Source of the DNA: Flavobacteriales bacterium UBA958
Lineage (GTDB): Bacteria > Bacteroidota > Bacteroidia > Flavobacteriales_D > Crocinitomicaceae
Assembly: GCA_002293045.1 (NCBI GenBank)
Contig: DBCM01000060.1
Coordinates: 1-29,336, forward strand
Reading direction: 5' to 3'
DNA length: 29,336 nucleotides
Shown here: positions 9,171 to 18,073 of the stretch, one piece after another
Layout: each line of letters starts with the position of its first letter
Numbering within the stretch: position 1 is the first letter of the stretch
Program-made: the position numbers and the translations under genes
The notes under the pieces: model-generated
Told to the model about the DNA's origin: nothing
Seen by the model: only the letters and a program-made list of their open reading frames with translations
Database searches by the model: none

Positions 9171-9626
9171 CTACACCCCAAACTGACGCAAGTGATGATC
9201 TAAATGCTTATACAGCATGTTAGACCACTCCGCAGCGGAAAGCTGACCCAAACTTAAAGAAGGTATATTTGCTAGTCTTTCCGGGCCAAGACGCTCGATG
9301 GCCTCTACATAGGAAATTAAGCGTTGACGCTCTTCAGAAACATCATGCATTCCCGTTCGAATAAACGTAGGTCCTGTGGATAAATTCTTTCGATACGGCT
9401 GATCATTGGTCATCGCTTTACGGAAAAACCGCTGCATCAACACGCGCATGATGAAAGGAGGACGATCGGTGTTTTCTCCTAAAATTTGTTGATATGGTAA
9501 ACAGCAATGGGATAGCATTTGTCCCACGTTCATCTTACCCCACAAAGGCATTTCATTACCCGTCAGGCTATTAATACGCCGAATAAACTCGGTTGTAATT
9601 TCTGGAAGAAAAATGTTGGGTAGCAT
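9171..9626 (-). CDS. DUF1569 family protein (DinB-like four-helix fold)
   Basis: This 151-residue protein matches the DUF1569 pattern. The segment W29-G-K-M-N-V-G-Q-M-L-S-H40-C resembles the family signature WG.M...QMLxHC, and the C-terminal helix K140-H-L-D-H-H145 carries the second histidine group. In DinB-type folds such His residues can bind a metal, but no reaction is established for this family, so its function is unknown. There is no signal peptide or membrane segment, so it is probably cytoplasmic. The ATG at 9626 is the natural start: the protein opens directly with the family's N-terminal helix. The gene lies 69 bp downstream of sucC on the same strand and is bracketed by two inverted REP-like elements (9113-9160 and 9642-9685), so it may be read from the sucC transcript or from its own weak promoter. 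Confidence 0.8.
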   Translation of the reverse strand: MLPNIFLPEITTEFIRRINSLTGNEMPLWGKMNVGQMLSHCCLPYQQILGENTDRPPFIMRVLMQRFFRKAMTNDQPYRKNLSTGPTFIRTGMHDVSEERQRLISYVEAIERLGPERLANIPSLSLGQLSAAEWSNMLYKHLDHHLRQFGV

Positions 9627-9641
9627 GTTAAGCGATTCTCT

Positions 9642-9685
9642 CTATGGGTGCCGGTCCCTGAGCTTGTCGAAGGGCGCACCCATAG
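9642..9685. repeat. REP-like palindromic element, short-loop variant
   Basis: Perfect 10-bp arms CTATGGGTGC (9642-9651) and GCACCCATAG (9676-9685) enclose a core with CCCTGAGCTTGTCGAAGGG, itself partly self-complementary. In reverse complement the core matches the element at 9113-9160. It begins 10 bp downstream of the sucC stop, so in RNA it would form a strong 3' hairpin on the sucC message. It could protect or attenuate that transcript; that role is inference. Confidence 0.75.
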
Positions 9686-9695
9686 GGCATTAAAA

Positions 9696-10907
9696 TTACG
9701 CCAATACTTCTTTTACCTTATCTGCAGCTTCTTGAAGCAATACCGCTGAATGCACATTCAATCCTGAATCATCAATTAACTTCTTCGCTTCTACGGCATT
9801 GGTTCCTTGCAAACGTACAATAATCGGAACTGGAATATGACCGATGTTTTTATAGGCATCCACAATACCTTGTGCTACGCGGTCGCAACGTACAATTCCT
9901 CCAAAGATATTTACCAAAATGGCTTTCACATTTGGATCTTTCAAAATGATATGAAATGCTTTTTCTACGCGCTCCGCATTTGCCGTTCCACCTACGTCTA
10001 GGAAATTTGCTGGATTACCACCAGACAATTTGATGATGTCCATGGTGGCCATCGCTAGTCCTGCACCATTTACCATGCACCCTACATTTCCGTCTAACTT
10101 CACGAAATTCAATCCTGCTTCATCCGCTTCCACTTCTGTTGGATCTTCTTCGTTTTTGTCACGCATTGCCGCATAATCTGGGTGACGCATCAAGCCATTA
10201 CCATCTAGGGTAACTTTCGCATCTACTGCAATGATTTTATTATCCGATGTTTTGAACAATGGATTGATCTCAAACATGGCCGCATCAATCCCATCGTATG
10301 CCTTGTACAACGAAGCAACAAATTTGGTCATTTGCTTGAACGCTTCACCACTCAATCCAAGATTGAAGGCGATCTTACGCGTTTGAAATCCTTGCAATCC
10401 AACGCGAGGATCGATGAATTCCTTAAATATTTTCTCTGGCGTATGTTCCGCTACGTGCTCGATGTCCATTCCACCCTCGGTAGAATAAATAATCACGTTC
10501 CGGCCTTTCTCACGGTCTAACAATACCGACATGTAAAACTCTTGCGGTTCGGTCTCTCCCGGATAATACACATCCTGAGCAATCAACACTTTATTGACTT
10601 TTTTACCTTTACCGTTGGTTTGTAGGGTAACCAAATGTCCGCCAAGGATTCCTTTTACCTTCTCCGCTACTTCACCAATCCCTTTGGCTAGAACAACCCC
10701 GTGAGATCCTGTTTCTTCCACGGTACCTTTACCACGACCACCCGCATGGATTTGTGCTTTTATCACATACCATCCCGTACCGGTTTGCTTTGTTAATTCT
10801 TCCGCAGCAGCCACTGCATCTGCTACATTTTCAACTACAACCCCTTCTTGAATGGCTACTCCGTAGCTTTTTAAGATTGCTTTTCCTTGGTATTCGTGTA
10901 AATTCAT
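9696..10907 (-). CDS. sucC: Succinyl-CoA synthetase (ADP-forming), beta subunit
   Basis: SucC pairs with SucD (not in this window) to interconvert succinyl-CoA and succinate with nucleotide phosphorylation in the TCA cycle, in the cytoplasm. The 403-residue product has the usual order: the MNLHEYQGK start of the ATP-grasp region, AGGRGKG at 55-61, EINPL at 213-217 in the nucleotide/Mg site, and DAKVTLDGNG at 229-238. The C-terminal ligase domain carries NGAGLAMATMD (280-290), GGNPANFLDVGG (296-307), NIFGGIVRCD (333-342) and RLQGTN (365-370). Length fits the family (about 390-400). It lies 45 bp downstream of accC on the same strand. A TAATTTTA sequence in that gap is an incomplete -7 box, so both read-through from accC and its own promoter are possible. 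Confidence 0.96.
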   Translation of the reverse strand: MNLHEYQGKAILKSYGVAIQEGVVVENVADAVAAAEELTKQTGTGWYVIKAQIHAGGRGKGTVEETGSHGVVLAKGIGEVAEKVKGILGGHLVTLQTNGKGKKVNKVLIAQDVYYPGETEPQEFYMSVLLDREKGRNVIIYSTEGGMDIEHVAEHTPEKIFKEFIDPRVGLQGFQTRKIAFNLGLSGEAFKQMTKFVASLYKAYDGIDAAMFEINPLFKTSDNKIIAVDAKVTLDGNGLMRHPDYAAMRDKNEEDPTEVEADEAGLNFVKLDGNVGCMVNGAGLAMATMDIIKLSGGNPANFLDVGGTANAERVEKAFHIILKDPNVKAILVNIFGGIVRCDRVAQGIVDAYKNIGHIPVPIIVRLQGTNAVEAKKLIDDSGLNVHSAVLLQEAADKVKEVLA

Positions 10908-10952
10908 ATGCTATTTTGGTTGCGTAAAATTAGTGATTTCTATTTGACTGCG

Positions 10953-12440
10953 TTACGATTGTAATTTATTTTTCCAGCTGCTTGTGTTTTCTCTCGAAGC
11001 AAATTCTTTTTCCTTAAAGGCTTTAATATCCTTCCAAATTTGGTCAATACTAAAGGTTAGGGCTCTATGCTCCTCCTCCATCGCTGTATTGACAACCCGA
11101 GGATCAGAGAAATAGTGCTTTACAAAATTTGTATCAAAATTTCCAGAAATGAACGCCTCATGCTTCAATACGTATTTTCCGAAATCAAGGGTTGTTTTTA
11201 CCCCAGAAATCTGATAATCATCGATGGCTTCAATGCACCGTCGAATGGCGTCCTCTCTTGTTTTACCCCAAACCACCAATTTGGCGATCATCGGGTCATA
11301 ATATATCGGAATATCCATGCCTTCTAAAAAGGCATCATCTACCCGAACGGAACGGCCCGAAGGAATACGATACCGGTTAAGCGTTCCAATATCCGGAATG
11401 AATCCGTTTAGGGTATCTTCTGCATACACACGAATTTCAATGGCGTGTCCGTTAATGCTTAATTCTTCCTGTGTTTTTGGCAACTTTTCGCCACGAGCAA
11501 CTCTGATTTGCCATTCCACGAGGTCTGTTCCAGTAATTTCTTCAGTCACCGGGTGTTCCACCTGAAGCCGTGTATTCATTTCTAAAAAATAGAACTTCAA
11601 CTCCGCGTCCAATAAAAACTCAACCGTACCCGCACCTGAATAATTACATGCTTTACATACATTGACCGCGGCCTCCCCCATTTGTTTGCGCAATTCAGGG
11701 GTTACTACGGCACTTGGCGCTTCTTCGATCACCTTTTGATGTCTGCGCTGAATCGAACATTCACGTTCAAACAAATACACTACGTTCCCATGGTTATCTG
11801 CAAACACTTGAATCTCAATGTGTCGAGGCTTGGTTACAAATTTTTCTATAAATACCGCATCATCACCAAAGGAAGACCGGGCCTCACTTTGTGCGGTATG
11901 CATTTGTTCTTCGAATTCTTCTTCACGTTCCACCAAGCGCATGCCTTTTCCGCCTCCACCAGCCGAAGCTTTAATTAAGACCGGATATCCAATGCTTGCG
12001 GCAATTTCCTTCCCAAGTTCCACGCTTGCTACGGCTTCATCAACTCCAGGAACCAACGGAACACCAAATTCCTTCACTGCTTGTTTGGCACTTAATTTAT
12101 CGCCCATGACCTCCATTGATTCTGGAGATGGACCGATTAATGTGATTCCTGCCTCCTTTAATTTTCGTGCGAAGCCAGCATTTTCAGATAAAAAACCATA
12201 GCCAGGATGCACACCATCCACACCCAGCTCCTTGCATGCTTGAATGATCGCGTCCTGACGTAAATAGGATTCCGAGGAAGGGCTTGCTCCCAAATACACG
12301 GATTCATCTGCTTCTAATACATGGGGGGCGAAACGATCAGCATCGCTATATACCGCTACACTTTTAATATCCATTTTCTTTAAGGTTCTTAACACCCTAC
12401 GTGCAATTTCACCTCGATTTGCTACCAGTACTTTATTCAT
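10953..12440 (-). CDS. accC: Biotin carboxylase subunit of acetyl-CoA (or propionyl-CoA) carboxylase
   Basis: AccC uses ATP and bicarbonate to carboxylate biotin on the carrier protein, the first half-reaction of acyl-CoA carboxylation. The 495-residue product shows the N-terminal domain (VLVANRGEIARRV), Lys115 in MGDK, the glycine loop KASAGGGGKG (157-166) and Lys236 in RRHQKV. It also has Glu287 in FLEMN, catalytic Arg291 in NTRLQVEHPVTE, and Glu295. It is about 45 residues longer than E. coli AccC; the extra C-terminal tail is Lys/Glu-rich and has no biotinyl-lysine motif (MKM), so no carrier domain is fused. No carrier or carboxyltransferase gene is in the window, so acetyl- versus propionyl-CoA specificity cannot be settled. 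Its ATG lies inside the tamB stop region (8-bp overlap ATGAATAA), which implies translational coupling. Confidence 0.93.
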   Translation of the reverse strand: MNKVLVANRGEIARRVLRTLKKMDIKSVAVYSDADRFAPHVLEADESVYLGASPSSESYLRQDAIIQACKELGVDGVHPGYGFLSENAGFARKLKEAGITLIGPSPESMEVMGDKLSAKQAVKEFGVPLVPGVDEAVASVELGKEIAASIGYPVLIKASAGGGGKGMRLVEREEEFEEQMHTAQSEARSSFGDDAVFIEKFVTKPRHIEIQVFADNHGNVVYLFERECSIQRRHQKVIEEAPSAVVTPELRKQMGEAAVNVCKACNYSGAGTVEFLLDAELKFYFLEMNTRLQVEHPVTEEITGTDLVEWQIRVARGEKLPKTQEELSINGHAIEIRVYAEDTLNGFIPDIGTLNRYRIPSGRSVRVDDAFLEGMDIPIYYDPMIAKLVVWGKTREDAIRRCIEAIDDYQISGVKTTLDFGKYVLKHEAFISGNFDTNFVKHYFSDPRVVNTAMEEEHRALTFSIDQIWKDIKAFKEKEFASRENTSSWKNKLQS

Positions 12441-15400
12441 TTTCTTCTTTATTTTCTACGCTTGGCACCGGAGCCGTTGGAGCTCCGACAGGCGGTAATT
12501 TAGTTTGACGTTTCTTACGTTTGAATTTTACGACTTTATTTTCTTTAGATCGAAACACATCTAAAAACGATTGCAAGAGTACAAAATCTTTTGCGCTATT
12601 GAAATCTTCATGGTAGGAAAGTCCAGCACCCTGTGTAAAGGCGCCTGCATTTTCTTTGACCGTATTGGTGTTTGAACGATTGAAGGCATTGACTCGGAAG
12701 GTGCCGGATTCGTTGACCAGGTACTCAATACTCACATCGCCTACTAATCCCCCCATGGAAGCAGCACTTCCCGTAGTGTTTTGAACGCCGAAACTTCCCG
12801 TAACGACCAAACGCTCATTTGCGAAGGACTTCTGAACCGAGGTAGAAAGGTTATCTGAACCCAAATCCATTTTAACTTGATAACTTTTTGACATTTGAGA
12901 AAGCGCTTGATTGATTTGGCTTTCAAAAAGGTCAATGGCGGCGGATTCATTAGCAGAATTCGTGCCTTTCAGGGGTTGAAACTTACTAAACAACATTAAG
13001 GAAAAAAACTGGCGATTGAGCTCATCTTTATCTTCATTGATCCGATTGATGAGTGCTTTACCTGCCTCAGAGGCTTTGGGTGCAGAAACTTCGAACCCGA
13101 TATTCGGTTTCACCAAGGTTCCCGTTAAATTCAGCAAACAAAGGGCGTCTTGCTTTGCCAACGTTTGATCGGTTTGTTCGGGCGTAAGCTCCAACATATT
13201 GGCGTTTTTCACTTGGTAGGAAGTGAGTACCTTGAGGTCTGCGTTGTACACATCCCCGGACCAATTAATGGTGCCTTCAACAATTTCAAAAGGTTTTCTA
13301 GCCGGACCCATCGTGAAATTATACATGCTTCCGGGTAAAATAGTCAATCCGCCATCTAAGCGCATTTGGTTGTATGCATCCAATTTTAAATTGAGTTTTC
13401 CTTCCGTTTTTGCTTTGATTTCATCCTGTGTTTGCTCGTTAAATACCAACCGAACTTCAGCGTCTGGGGTTATATCAAAGAACATATCCAGGTTAACTCC
13501 GGTGAAATCAATCCGGTCTTCGATGACCTCAGAATCTTGGTCTTCCGAGACAAAATGGATAATGGATTGATCCTCTAATTCTGACGTACCATACATTGGA
13601 AAGATCAATTTCGTGCCTTTCCGTGTTTTAACATTTACTGAAACGTCCATGTTGTTTCCGTATCCGGAAATATTTGCAGTTCCGCGCCCATAGGCTTTTC
13701 CGTAATAGACATCGCCTTCTTTGTATTTTGTGTTTAGCAACATAAACTTATCAATTTTCCCGCTCGAATTCGCACTCAATGCATGGTGATAATCTTCCTC
13801 AAAATCGATATCTACGTTATAATTAAACTTACTGAAATTCGTATGGTATACCGCTCCATTTATGGTAGCTATATTGCCATCAGCATCTCGAATTGGAAGT
13901 TTGTTGATGATAAACCCATCCTCCTCTACCTTTATTTTTCCATTCATGGTGTATCGACATCCCAGGAGTGAAAAATTTGCTGCCGCGTCTTTCAGGGACA
14001 GTGAACCTTGGAGTCGAGGGGTATCTGGCGTTCCTTTCACATCGATGAATCCATTGAGTTTACCTTCCACCTTATCCAGCACATCGGGATCCATAAACGC
14101 ATTCGTAAATGAAATATCTGTATTCTGTAAATCCAAACGAAGCGAAAGGTTTTCGGAAGGCACATTCGTTAGATACGTTCCTGAAAAATCTAACGTTTTC
14201 ATTCCCCGGTACGCCAAGGTTCCCTTCAACCCAACAGATGACAATGCGTCGTTATAATTGGCATCTACATGAATATCCCCCACTTCTTCATTATCAATAA
14301 AAAAGGAAGAAACATCCACGTTCGAGGAGAGTGTTGGGTCTCCATATGGATTTGCCAATCCTACAGACCCGTTAACCTTTCCAGCCAATTCAAGCTCTAA
14401 ATTGAACATCGTTGATAAATCGGAGAGATCTAAATTCGTTAGGCGTAGGCTAAGTACGTCATTTCTATTTTCTGATAGGCAACCATCCGCTTCTATGCGT
14501 TGATTCTTCTGGTCGCTCCGCAGCTTAAAGGCAGTAGTTTGTACATGTTTATCGTTTACTACCAAATCGCTTCCCGCATCTAAATACCATTTAAAACCAT
14601 TGATTGAAAATCGGGACTGATCAAAAAGCAAATCAAAATCGTTGCCGGAAAGCATGGTTGTTTTCCAACGAATGCGAGACTCATTCAAACGGCCTTGATC
14701 CCAACCCAAACTTGAATTTAACCTCCCGTCAATTCCTGTTGTTAAAAAACTAAGGTCATGAAAAATCAATGAATCGCCAGCATCGAATTGATTGACCAAC
14801 AGGTTTGCGGTTACGCCGGAGGAATTTACGCGCTGTTGCAAATTAATTCCTTCAAAGTGAAGACTATCGTAAGAAATTTGGTTCGAGGTGAGTTGTACAC
14901 CAAATAAATCCTGATCGGAATCAAATTTCACAATGAGCTCTGTATTTGCAGCAAGCTCCAATCCAGGAAGAAACAAATCCGTTACCGCCTTTAAATTTTT
15001 TACAACCACCCTCGCATCCATTTCATTATTCACTGATCCTCGGACAGGTTTATCGGATTGCACCAAGCTCGGGACGACCCGAGAGATTCCAAACAACACA
15101 TCATCTCGGATGGTCTTTGGATCAATCTTACCTTTGAAATCCAAATCTGCCAAAGGACTGCGAAGGGTTAATAATTCCTGCTCTTTTGAATGAGTAAAAT
15201 CGAGCGTGGCGGATGGGATTGCGATTTCCTTTCCCTCTTCTAAGTAGTTGAATTGATTTACCGTCAAGCCTCCCTCAAACCGATCAAAGGAGGAGCCATT
15301 CATGCGAATCGTACATGCCCCAGCTAAGGTGGTGGTTTTTGACTCCGCAAAGCCAAGATGACCCAAATCAAGCTTTTCAACCGCTAAGGTCGCCCGATAA

Positions 15401-16977
15401 TTGGGCAGGCCTTTCACATTGAATTCACCTTCTACTGTAGCTTTTGCATGAGGATCATCAAGTTGTATTTTACCAGTTAATACGGCGCCATTTAATTGTA
15501 TTTCTTTCAAGGCTACCTTATGATACATATACCCTTGGGCTTCGATTTCACTAAAATATCCAGAGCCTTTGGTTAAGCTGTAGCCCTCTTTCAGGACGTC
15601 AAATGTGGAAAATTTAAGGGTGCCGTGCAGCATTCCCACTTCGGGTACTCCAAGAATTTCTCCCAATTGAACATGGTTTAGGGCAAGCGCCACACTATCG
15701 GGTCGCAAATTTAGTATTCCAGTGTTGCTTCCCAATACATCAAACCTCATGGGAGCGCGTAAATCTACACTTCCCTTTTCTGTTCGAATGGCAAGGGGCT
15801 GCAAAGTCAACATTCCGCGTTTACCATCTACCACCATGTTACTAAAGCGTATGGTTCCTAAACGACTCAGTTCAGCACCTAAGTTTAGGAAGGTTCCGTC
15901 GGGGAGTCTTACCTTACCCAATTCTGCCATGTCAATGGTTGCTTGACGTATGTTTTCCCGAACCGGGTAGGCAGCGAAATCCGAAAAATCCGGTAAATCG
16001 AGGTCTCCGCGCAGGAAGGTATTTTTTCTTAAACGCAGGTCTAGGTTCTTGATTTTAAAATGATTCACCACATTGTAAAGCGTTCCGCTGAGTTTTATCT
16101 GCTCATTCATCCCCTTCATTTCAGGAACAAAAAATGCCACATCTGCCAAATTAACGCTGCTGGGTTGAATGGAGATATTAAACTGTACCTTATTGTTGAA
16201 ATCCGATAACGCGGAAGGGTCCGAATAGGAATACCCAATTTCAGAGGCATGAATTTCAGAACGGTTTAATTTGAGGTATACGTCATTAAATTTCAAGCCT
16301 GAGTCACTGATGATAACCTTGGCCTTTAGGGCCTTAACCCAAAGCCCGGATTGGTCTTTCGTGTGAAAATCCGCTACATTAAATGAAGTAATCGGACCGT
16401 CATTATAAAAATCAGCACCCGTTAAATTGACATGCTTGAGTGCTACGTGGTTAAAATCAAGCCCCGATTTCATCCTTGGAATCCGAAAATCGTCATACCT
16501 CAACTTGGTGTCTCGCATAGAAATCTTGCGCAGTGAAACCTTAAACTTCGCCGTGGAAGTACTGGGTTCATCGGAGGCGAAATAGTCAGCAATAAACTGA
16601 AAATTCATATTCCCCGTTGGATTTTCTGCATACACCCACACCTCTCCCCTGTCAAGAATAAGCTCATCAATGCTAACGTGTTGCGCCCCAAAATCCTTAA
16701 GCAACACCTCTAAACTTCGAATAGATACCAAACGCTTGTCTGATAAATCGTGAATCAAAACGTCTTCCAAGTACACCCGATTAAATAGTGTAATATCGAC
16801 TTTGCCGATTTGAACCTTAGTTTTCCATTCCTTTGAGAAAAAGGAGGTGGCCTGCTTGGCAAGATACGATTGAACGGTAGAGGTCCGAATTAAAAAGGCA
16901 AACAGAATAACGGCAATCAAGATCCACTCAAAGAAAACCCCTAAGGTTCTGCCAAGGATTTTAATTACTTTTGCCAT
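12433..16977 (-). CDS. tamB: Translocation and assembly module protein TamB (AsmA/DUF490 family)
   Basis: This is a 1514-residue inner-membrane-anchored, periplasm-spanning protein. One N-terminal membrane helix (about residues 13-31, WILIAVILFAFLI) is followed by an AsmA-like start (VQIGKVDITLFNRVYLEDV) and a long run of beta repeats of the lipid-groove type. The C-terminal TamB/DUF490 domain includes VKGTPDTPRLQGSLSLKDA and GDVSIEYLVNESGTFRVNAF. The last ~40 residues form a basic stretch (KVVKFKRKKRQTK) and then a Pro/Glu tail. The family is linked to outer-membrane protein assembly and to anterograde phospholipid transport; that role is taken from the family. Start ATG 16977 lies 24 bp from the divergent tsaD start and just downstream of a TAATTTTG box. 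It overlaps accC by 8 bp, so the two are one transcription unit. Confidence 0.92.
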   Translation of the reverse strand: MAKVIKILGRTLGVFFEWILIAVILFAFLIRTSTVQSYLAKQATSFFSKEWKTKVQIGKVDITLFNRVYLEDVLIHDLSDKRLVSIRSLEVLLKDFGAQHVSIDELILDRGEVWVYAENPTGNMNFQFIADYFASDEPSTSTAKFKVSLRKISMRDTKLRYDDFRIPRMKSGLDFNHVALKHVNLTGADFYNDGPITSFNVADFHTKDQSGLWVKALKAKVIISDSGLKFNDVYLKLNRSEIHASEIGYSYSDPSALSDFNNKVQFNISIQPSSVNLADVAFFVPEMKGMNEQIKLSGTLYNVVNHFKIKNLDLRLRKNTFLRGDLDLPDFSDFAAYPVRENIRQATIDMAELGKVRLPDGTFLNLGAELSRLGTIRFSNMVVDGKRGMLTLQPLAIRTEKGSVDLRAPMRFDVLGSNTGILNLRPDSVALALNHVQLGEILGVPEVGMLHGTLKFSTFDVLKEGYSLTKGSGYFSEIEAQGYMYHKVALKEIQLNGAVLTGKIQLDDPHAKATVEGEFNVKGLPNYRATLAVEKLDLGHLGFAESKTTTLAGACTIRMNGSSFDRFEGGLTVNQFNYLEEGKEIAIPSATLDFTHSKEQELLTLRSPLADLDFKGKIDPKTIRDDVLFGISRVVPSLVQSDKPVRGSVNNEMDARVVVKNLKAVTDLFLPGLELAANTELIVKFDSDQDLFGVQLTSNQISYDSLHFEGINLQQRVNSSGVTANLLVNQFDAGDSLIFHDLSFLTTGIDGRLNSSLGWDQGRLNESRIRWKTTMLSGNDFDLLFDQSRFSINGFKWYLDAGSDLVVNDKHVQTTAFKLRSDQKNQRIEADGCLSENRNDVLSLRLTNLDLSDLSTMFNLELELAGKVNGSVGLANPYGDPTLSSNVDVSSFFIDNEEVGDIHVDANYNDALSSVGLKGTLAYRGMKTLDFSGTYLTNVPSENLSLRLDLQNTDISFTNAFMDPDVLDKVEGKLNGFIDVKGTPDTPRLQGSLSLKDAAANFSLLGCRYTMNGKIKVEEDGFIINKLPIRDADGNIATINGAVYHTNFSKFNYNVDIDFEEDYHHALSANSSGKIDKFMLLNTKYKEGDVYYGKAYGRGTANISGYGNNMDVSVNVKTRKGTKLIFPMYGTSELEDQSIIHFVSEDQDSEVIEDRIDFTGVNLDMFFDITPDAEVRLVFNEQTQDEIKAKTEGKLNLKLDAYNQMRLDGGLTILPGSMYNFTMGPARKPFEIVEGTINWSGDVYNADLKVLTSYQVKNANMLELTPEQTDQTLAKQDALCLLNLTGTLVKPNIGFEVSAPKASEAGKALINRINEDKDELNRQFFSLMLFSKFQPLKGTNSANESAAIDLFESQINQALSQMSKSYQVKMDLGSDNLSTSVQKSFANERLVVTGSFGVQNTTGSAASMGGLVGDVSIEYLVNESGTFRVNAFNRSNTNTVKENAGAFTQGAGLSYHEDFNSAKDFVLLQSFLDVFRSKENKVVKFKRKKRQTKLPPVGAPTAPVPSVENKEENE
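16966..16973 (+). promoter_or_regulatory. Putative -7 box (TACTTTTG) of tsaD
   Basis: TACTTTTG is an exact TAnnTTTG match on the plus strand, 28 bp before the tsaD TTG start, which gives a leader of about 20 nt. It lies within the first codons of tamB on the other strand. No -33 TTTG is seen at the expected distance. Confidence 0.5.
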
Positions 16978-16984
16978 GCGTGAA

Positions 16985-16992
16985 CAAAATTA
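16985..16992 (-). promoter_or_regulatory. Putative -7 box (TAATTTTG) of tamB
   Basis: On the minus strand TAATTTTG is an exact TAnnTTTG match ending 7 bp before the tamB ATG (16977), so the message would be nearly leaderless. It lies on the tsaD side of the tsaD -7 box, so the two promoters cross. No -33 TTTG is seen. Confidence 0.45.
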
Positions 16993-17001
16993 ATCATTGC
17001 A

Positions 17002-18021
17002 TTGAATAATCCGTTGATTTTAGGAATTGAATCGTCTTGTGACGATACCTCTGCTGCCGTTCTGAAAGGAACGCAAATTCTCGCGAATATTACACACACC
17101 CAGTTGATCCACGAGCAATACGGGGGTGTGGTGCCAGAATTGGCCAGCAGGGCACACATCGAGCATATTGTTCCCGTAGTAAAAAGGGCGCTCGATACAG
17201 CCCAAATCTCTGTAAATGAAATAGATGCCATTGCCTTTACCCAAGGCCCCGGTTTGATGGGTTCACTCGTGGTTGGAACTTCCTTTGCGAAGGGGCTTGC
17301 ATTGGCATTAAACAAACCCTTAATCGGGGTGCATCACATGAAAGCACATATTTTAAGTCATTTCATCACGCATGAAGGAATGACAGCGCCAAGTTTTCCA
17401 TTCCTATGCTTAACTGTGAGCGGTGGTCATACCCAAATTGTGGTGGTTCATGATGCATTAAACATGGAAATCATAGGAAAAACAATCGATGATGCCGCAG
17501 GAGAGGCCTTTGATAAAGCCGCAAAAATGTTGGGATTACCCTATCCCGGCGGACCACTGATCGACCAATACGCGCAAGCAGGAGATCCGAATGTATACGC
17601 TTTTGCGGAACCCAACATCCCAGCATTGAATTTTAGTTTTAGTGGCCTAAAAACATCAATATTATATTTCTTGAAAAAAGAAGTGGCAAAAGACTCGGAT
17701 TTTGTGGCTTCGAATTTGAACAATCTCTGCGCGTCAATTCAGCACAGCATTACGGAAATCTTGGTTAAAAAACTGAAAAAAGCGCAGCAACAAACCGGAA
17801 TAACCTGCATTGCTGTGAGTGGCGGGGTCTCGGTTAACCGTGGATTACGAGCCAAACTTCACGCGTGGCAGCGCGAGCAACCACAGCTTTCAATTCACTT
17901 AGCGCATCCATCCTTTTGCACAGACAACGCTGCGATGATCGCAATCGCCGGATCGTTTTTATTGGAAGCGGGCATTACCCATGACCAAAAGATTGCTGCA
18001 AATGCAAAATTGCCCTGGTAA
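17002..18021 (+). CDS. tsaD: tRNA N6-threonylcarbamoyladenosine transferase TsaD (TTG start)
   Basis: TsaD transfers the threonylcarbamoyl group to A37 of tRNAs that read ANN codons, working with TsaB, TsaE and TsaC (none in this window). The 339-residue product has GIESSCDDTSAAV (8-20), the GGVVPELASRAH segment (41-52), and the metal-binding H112-x3-H116 in HHMKAH. It also has SGGHTQ (140-145), DDAAGEAFDKAAK (163-175) and the C-terminal TDNAAMIA motif. I take TTG 17002 as the start: a stop (TGA 16981) lies in frame just upstream, no ATG or GTG intervenes, and TTG sits exactly before the conserved N-terminus. The gene is divergent from tamB with a 24-bp gap. Confidence 0.95.
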   Translation: MNNPLILGIESSCDDTSAAVLKGTQILANITHTQLIHEQYGGVVPELASRAHIEHIVPVVKRALDTAQISVNEIDAIAFTQGPGLMGSLVVGTSFAKGLALALNKPLIGVHHMKAHILSHFITHEGMTAPSFPFLCLTVSGGHTQIVVVHDALNMEIIGKTIDDAAGEAFDKAAKMLGLPYPGGPLIDQYAQAGDPNVYAFAEPNIPALNFSFSGLKTSILYFLKKEVAKDSDFVASNLNNLCASIQHSITEILVKKLKKAQQQTGITCIAVSGGVSVNRGLRAKLHAWQREQPQLSIHLAHPSFCTDNAAMIAIAGSFLLEAGITHDQKIAANAKLPW

Positions 18022-18022
18022 A

Positions 18023-18053
18023 TTTGGAAGTTTAAAAAAATTTATTATCTTCC
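18023..18053 (+). promoter_or_regulatory. Putative promoter of the 91-residue small gene
   Basis: TTTG at 18023-18026 and TATCTTCC at 18046-18053 are separated by 19 bp, the usual -33/-7 spacing in Bacteroidota. The -7 box deviates from TAnnTTTG in its last two bases. ATG 18074 follows 20 bp later. Confidence 0.4.
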
Positions 18054-18073
18054 AAGGAACAAATTACACACCT

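Noticed and set aside
9113..9685. Insertion sequence around the DUF1569 gene
   Set aside because: The enclosed gene is not a transposase, and I saw no target-site duplication; only the REP-like hairpins remain.
17981..18073. Longer form of the 91-residue protein starting inside tsaD
   Set aside because: It would overlap the tsaD end by 41 bp and read through a -33/-7 promoter-like pair; ATG 18074 is better placed.
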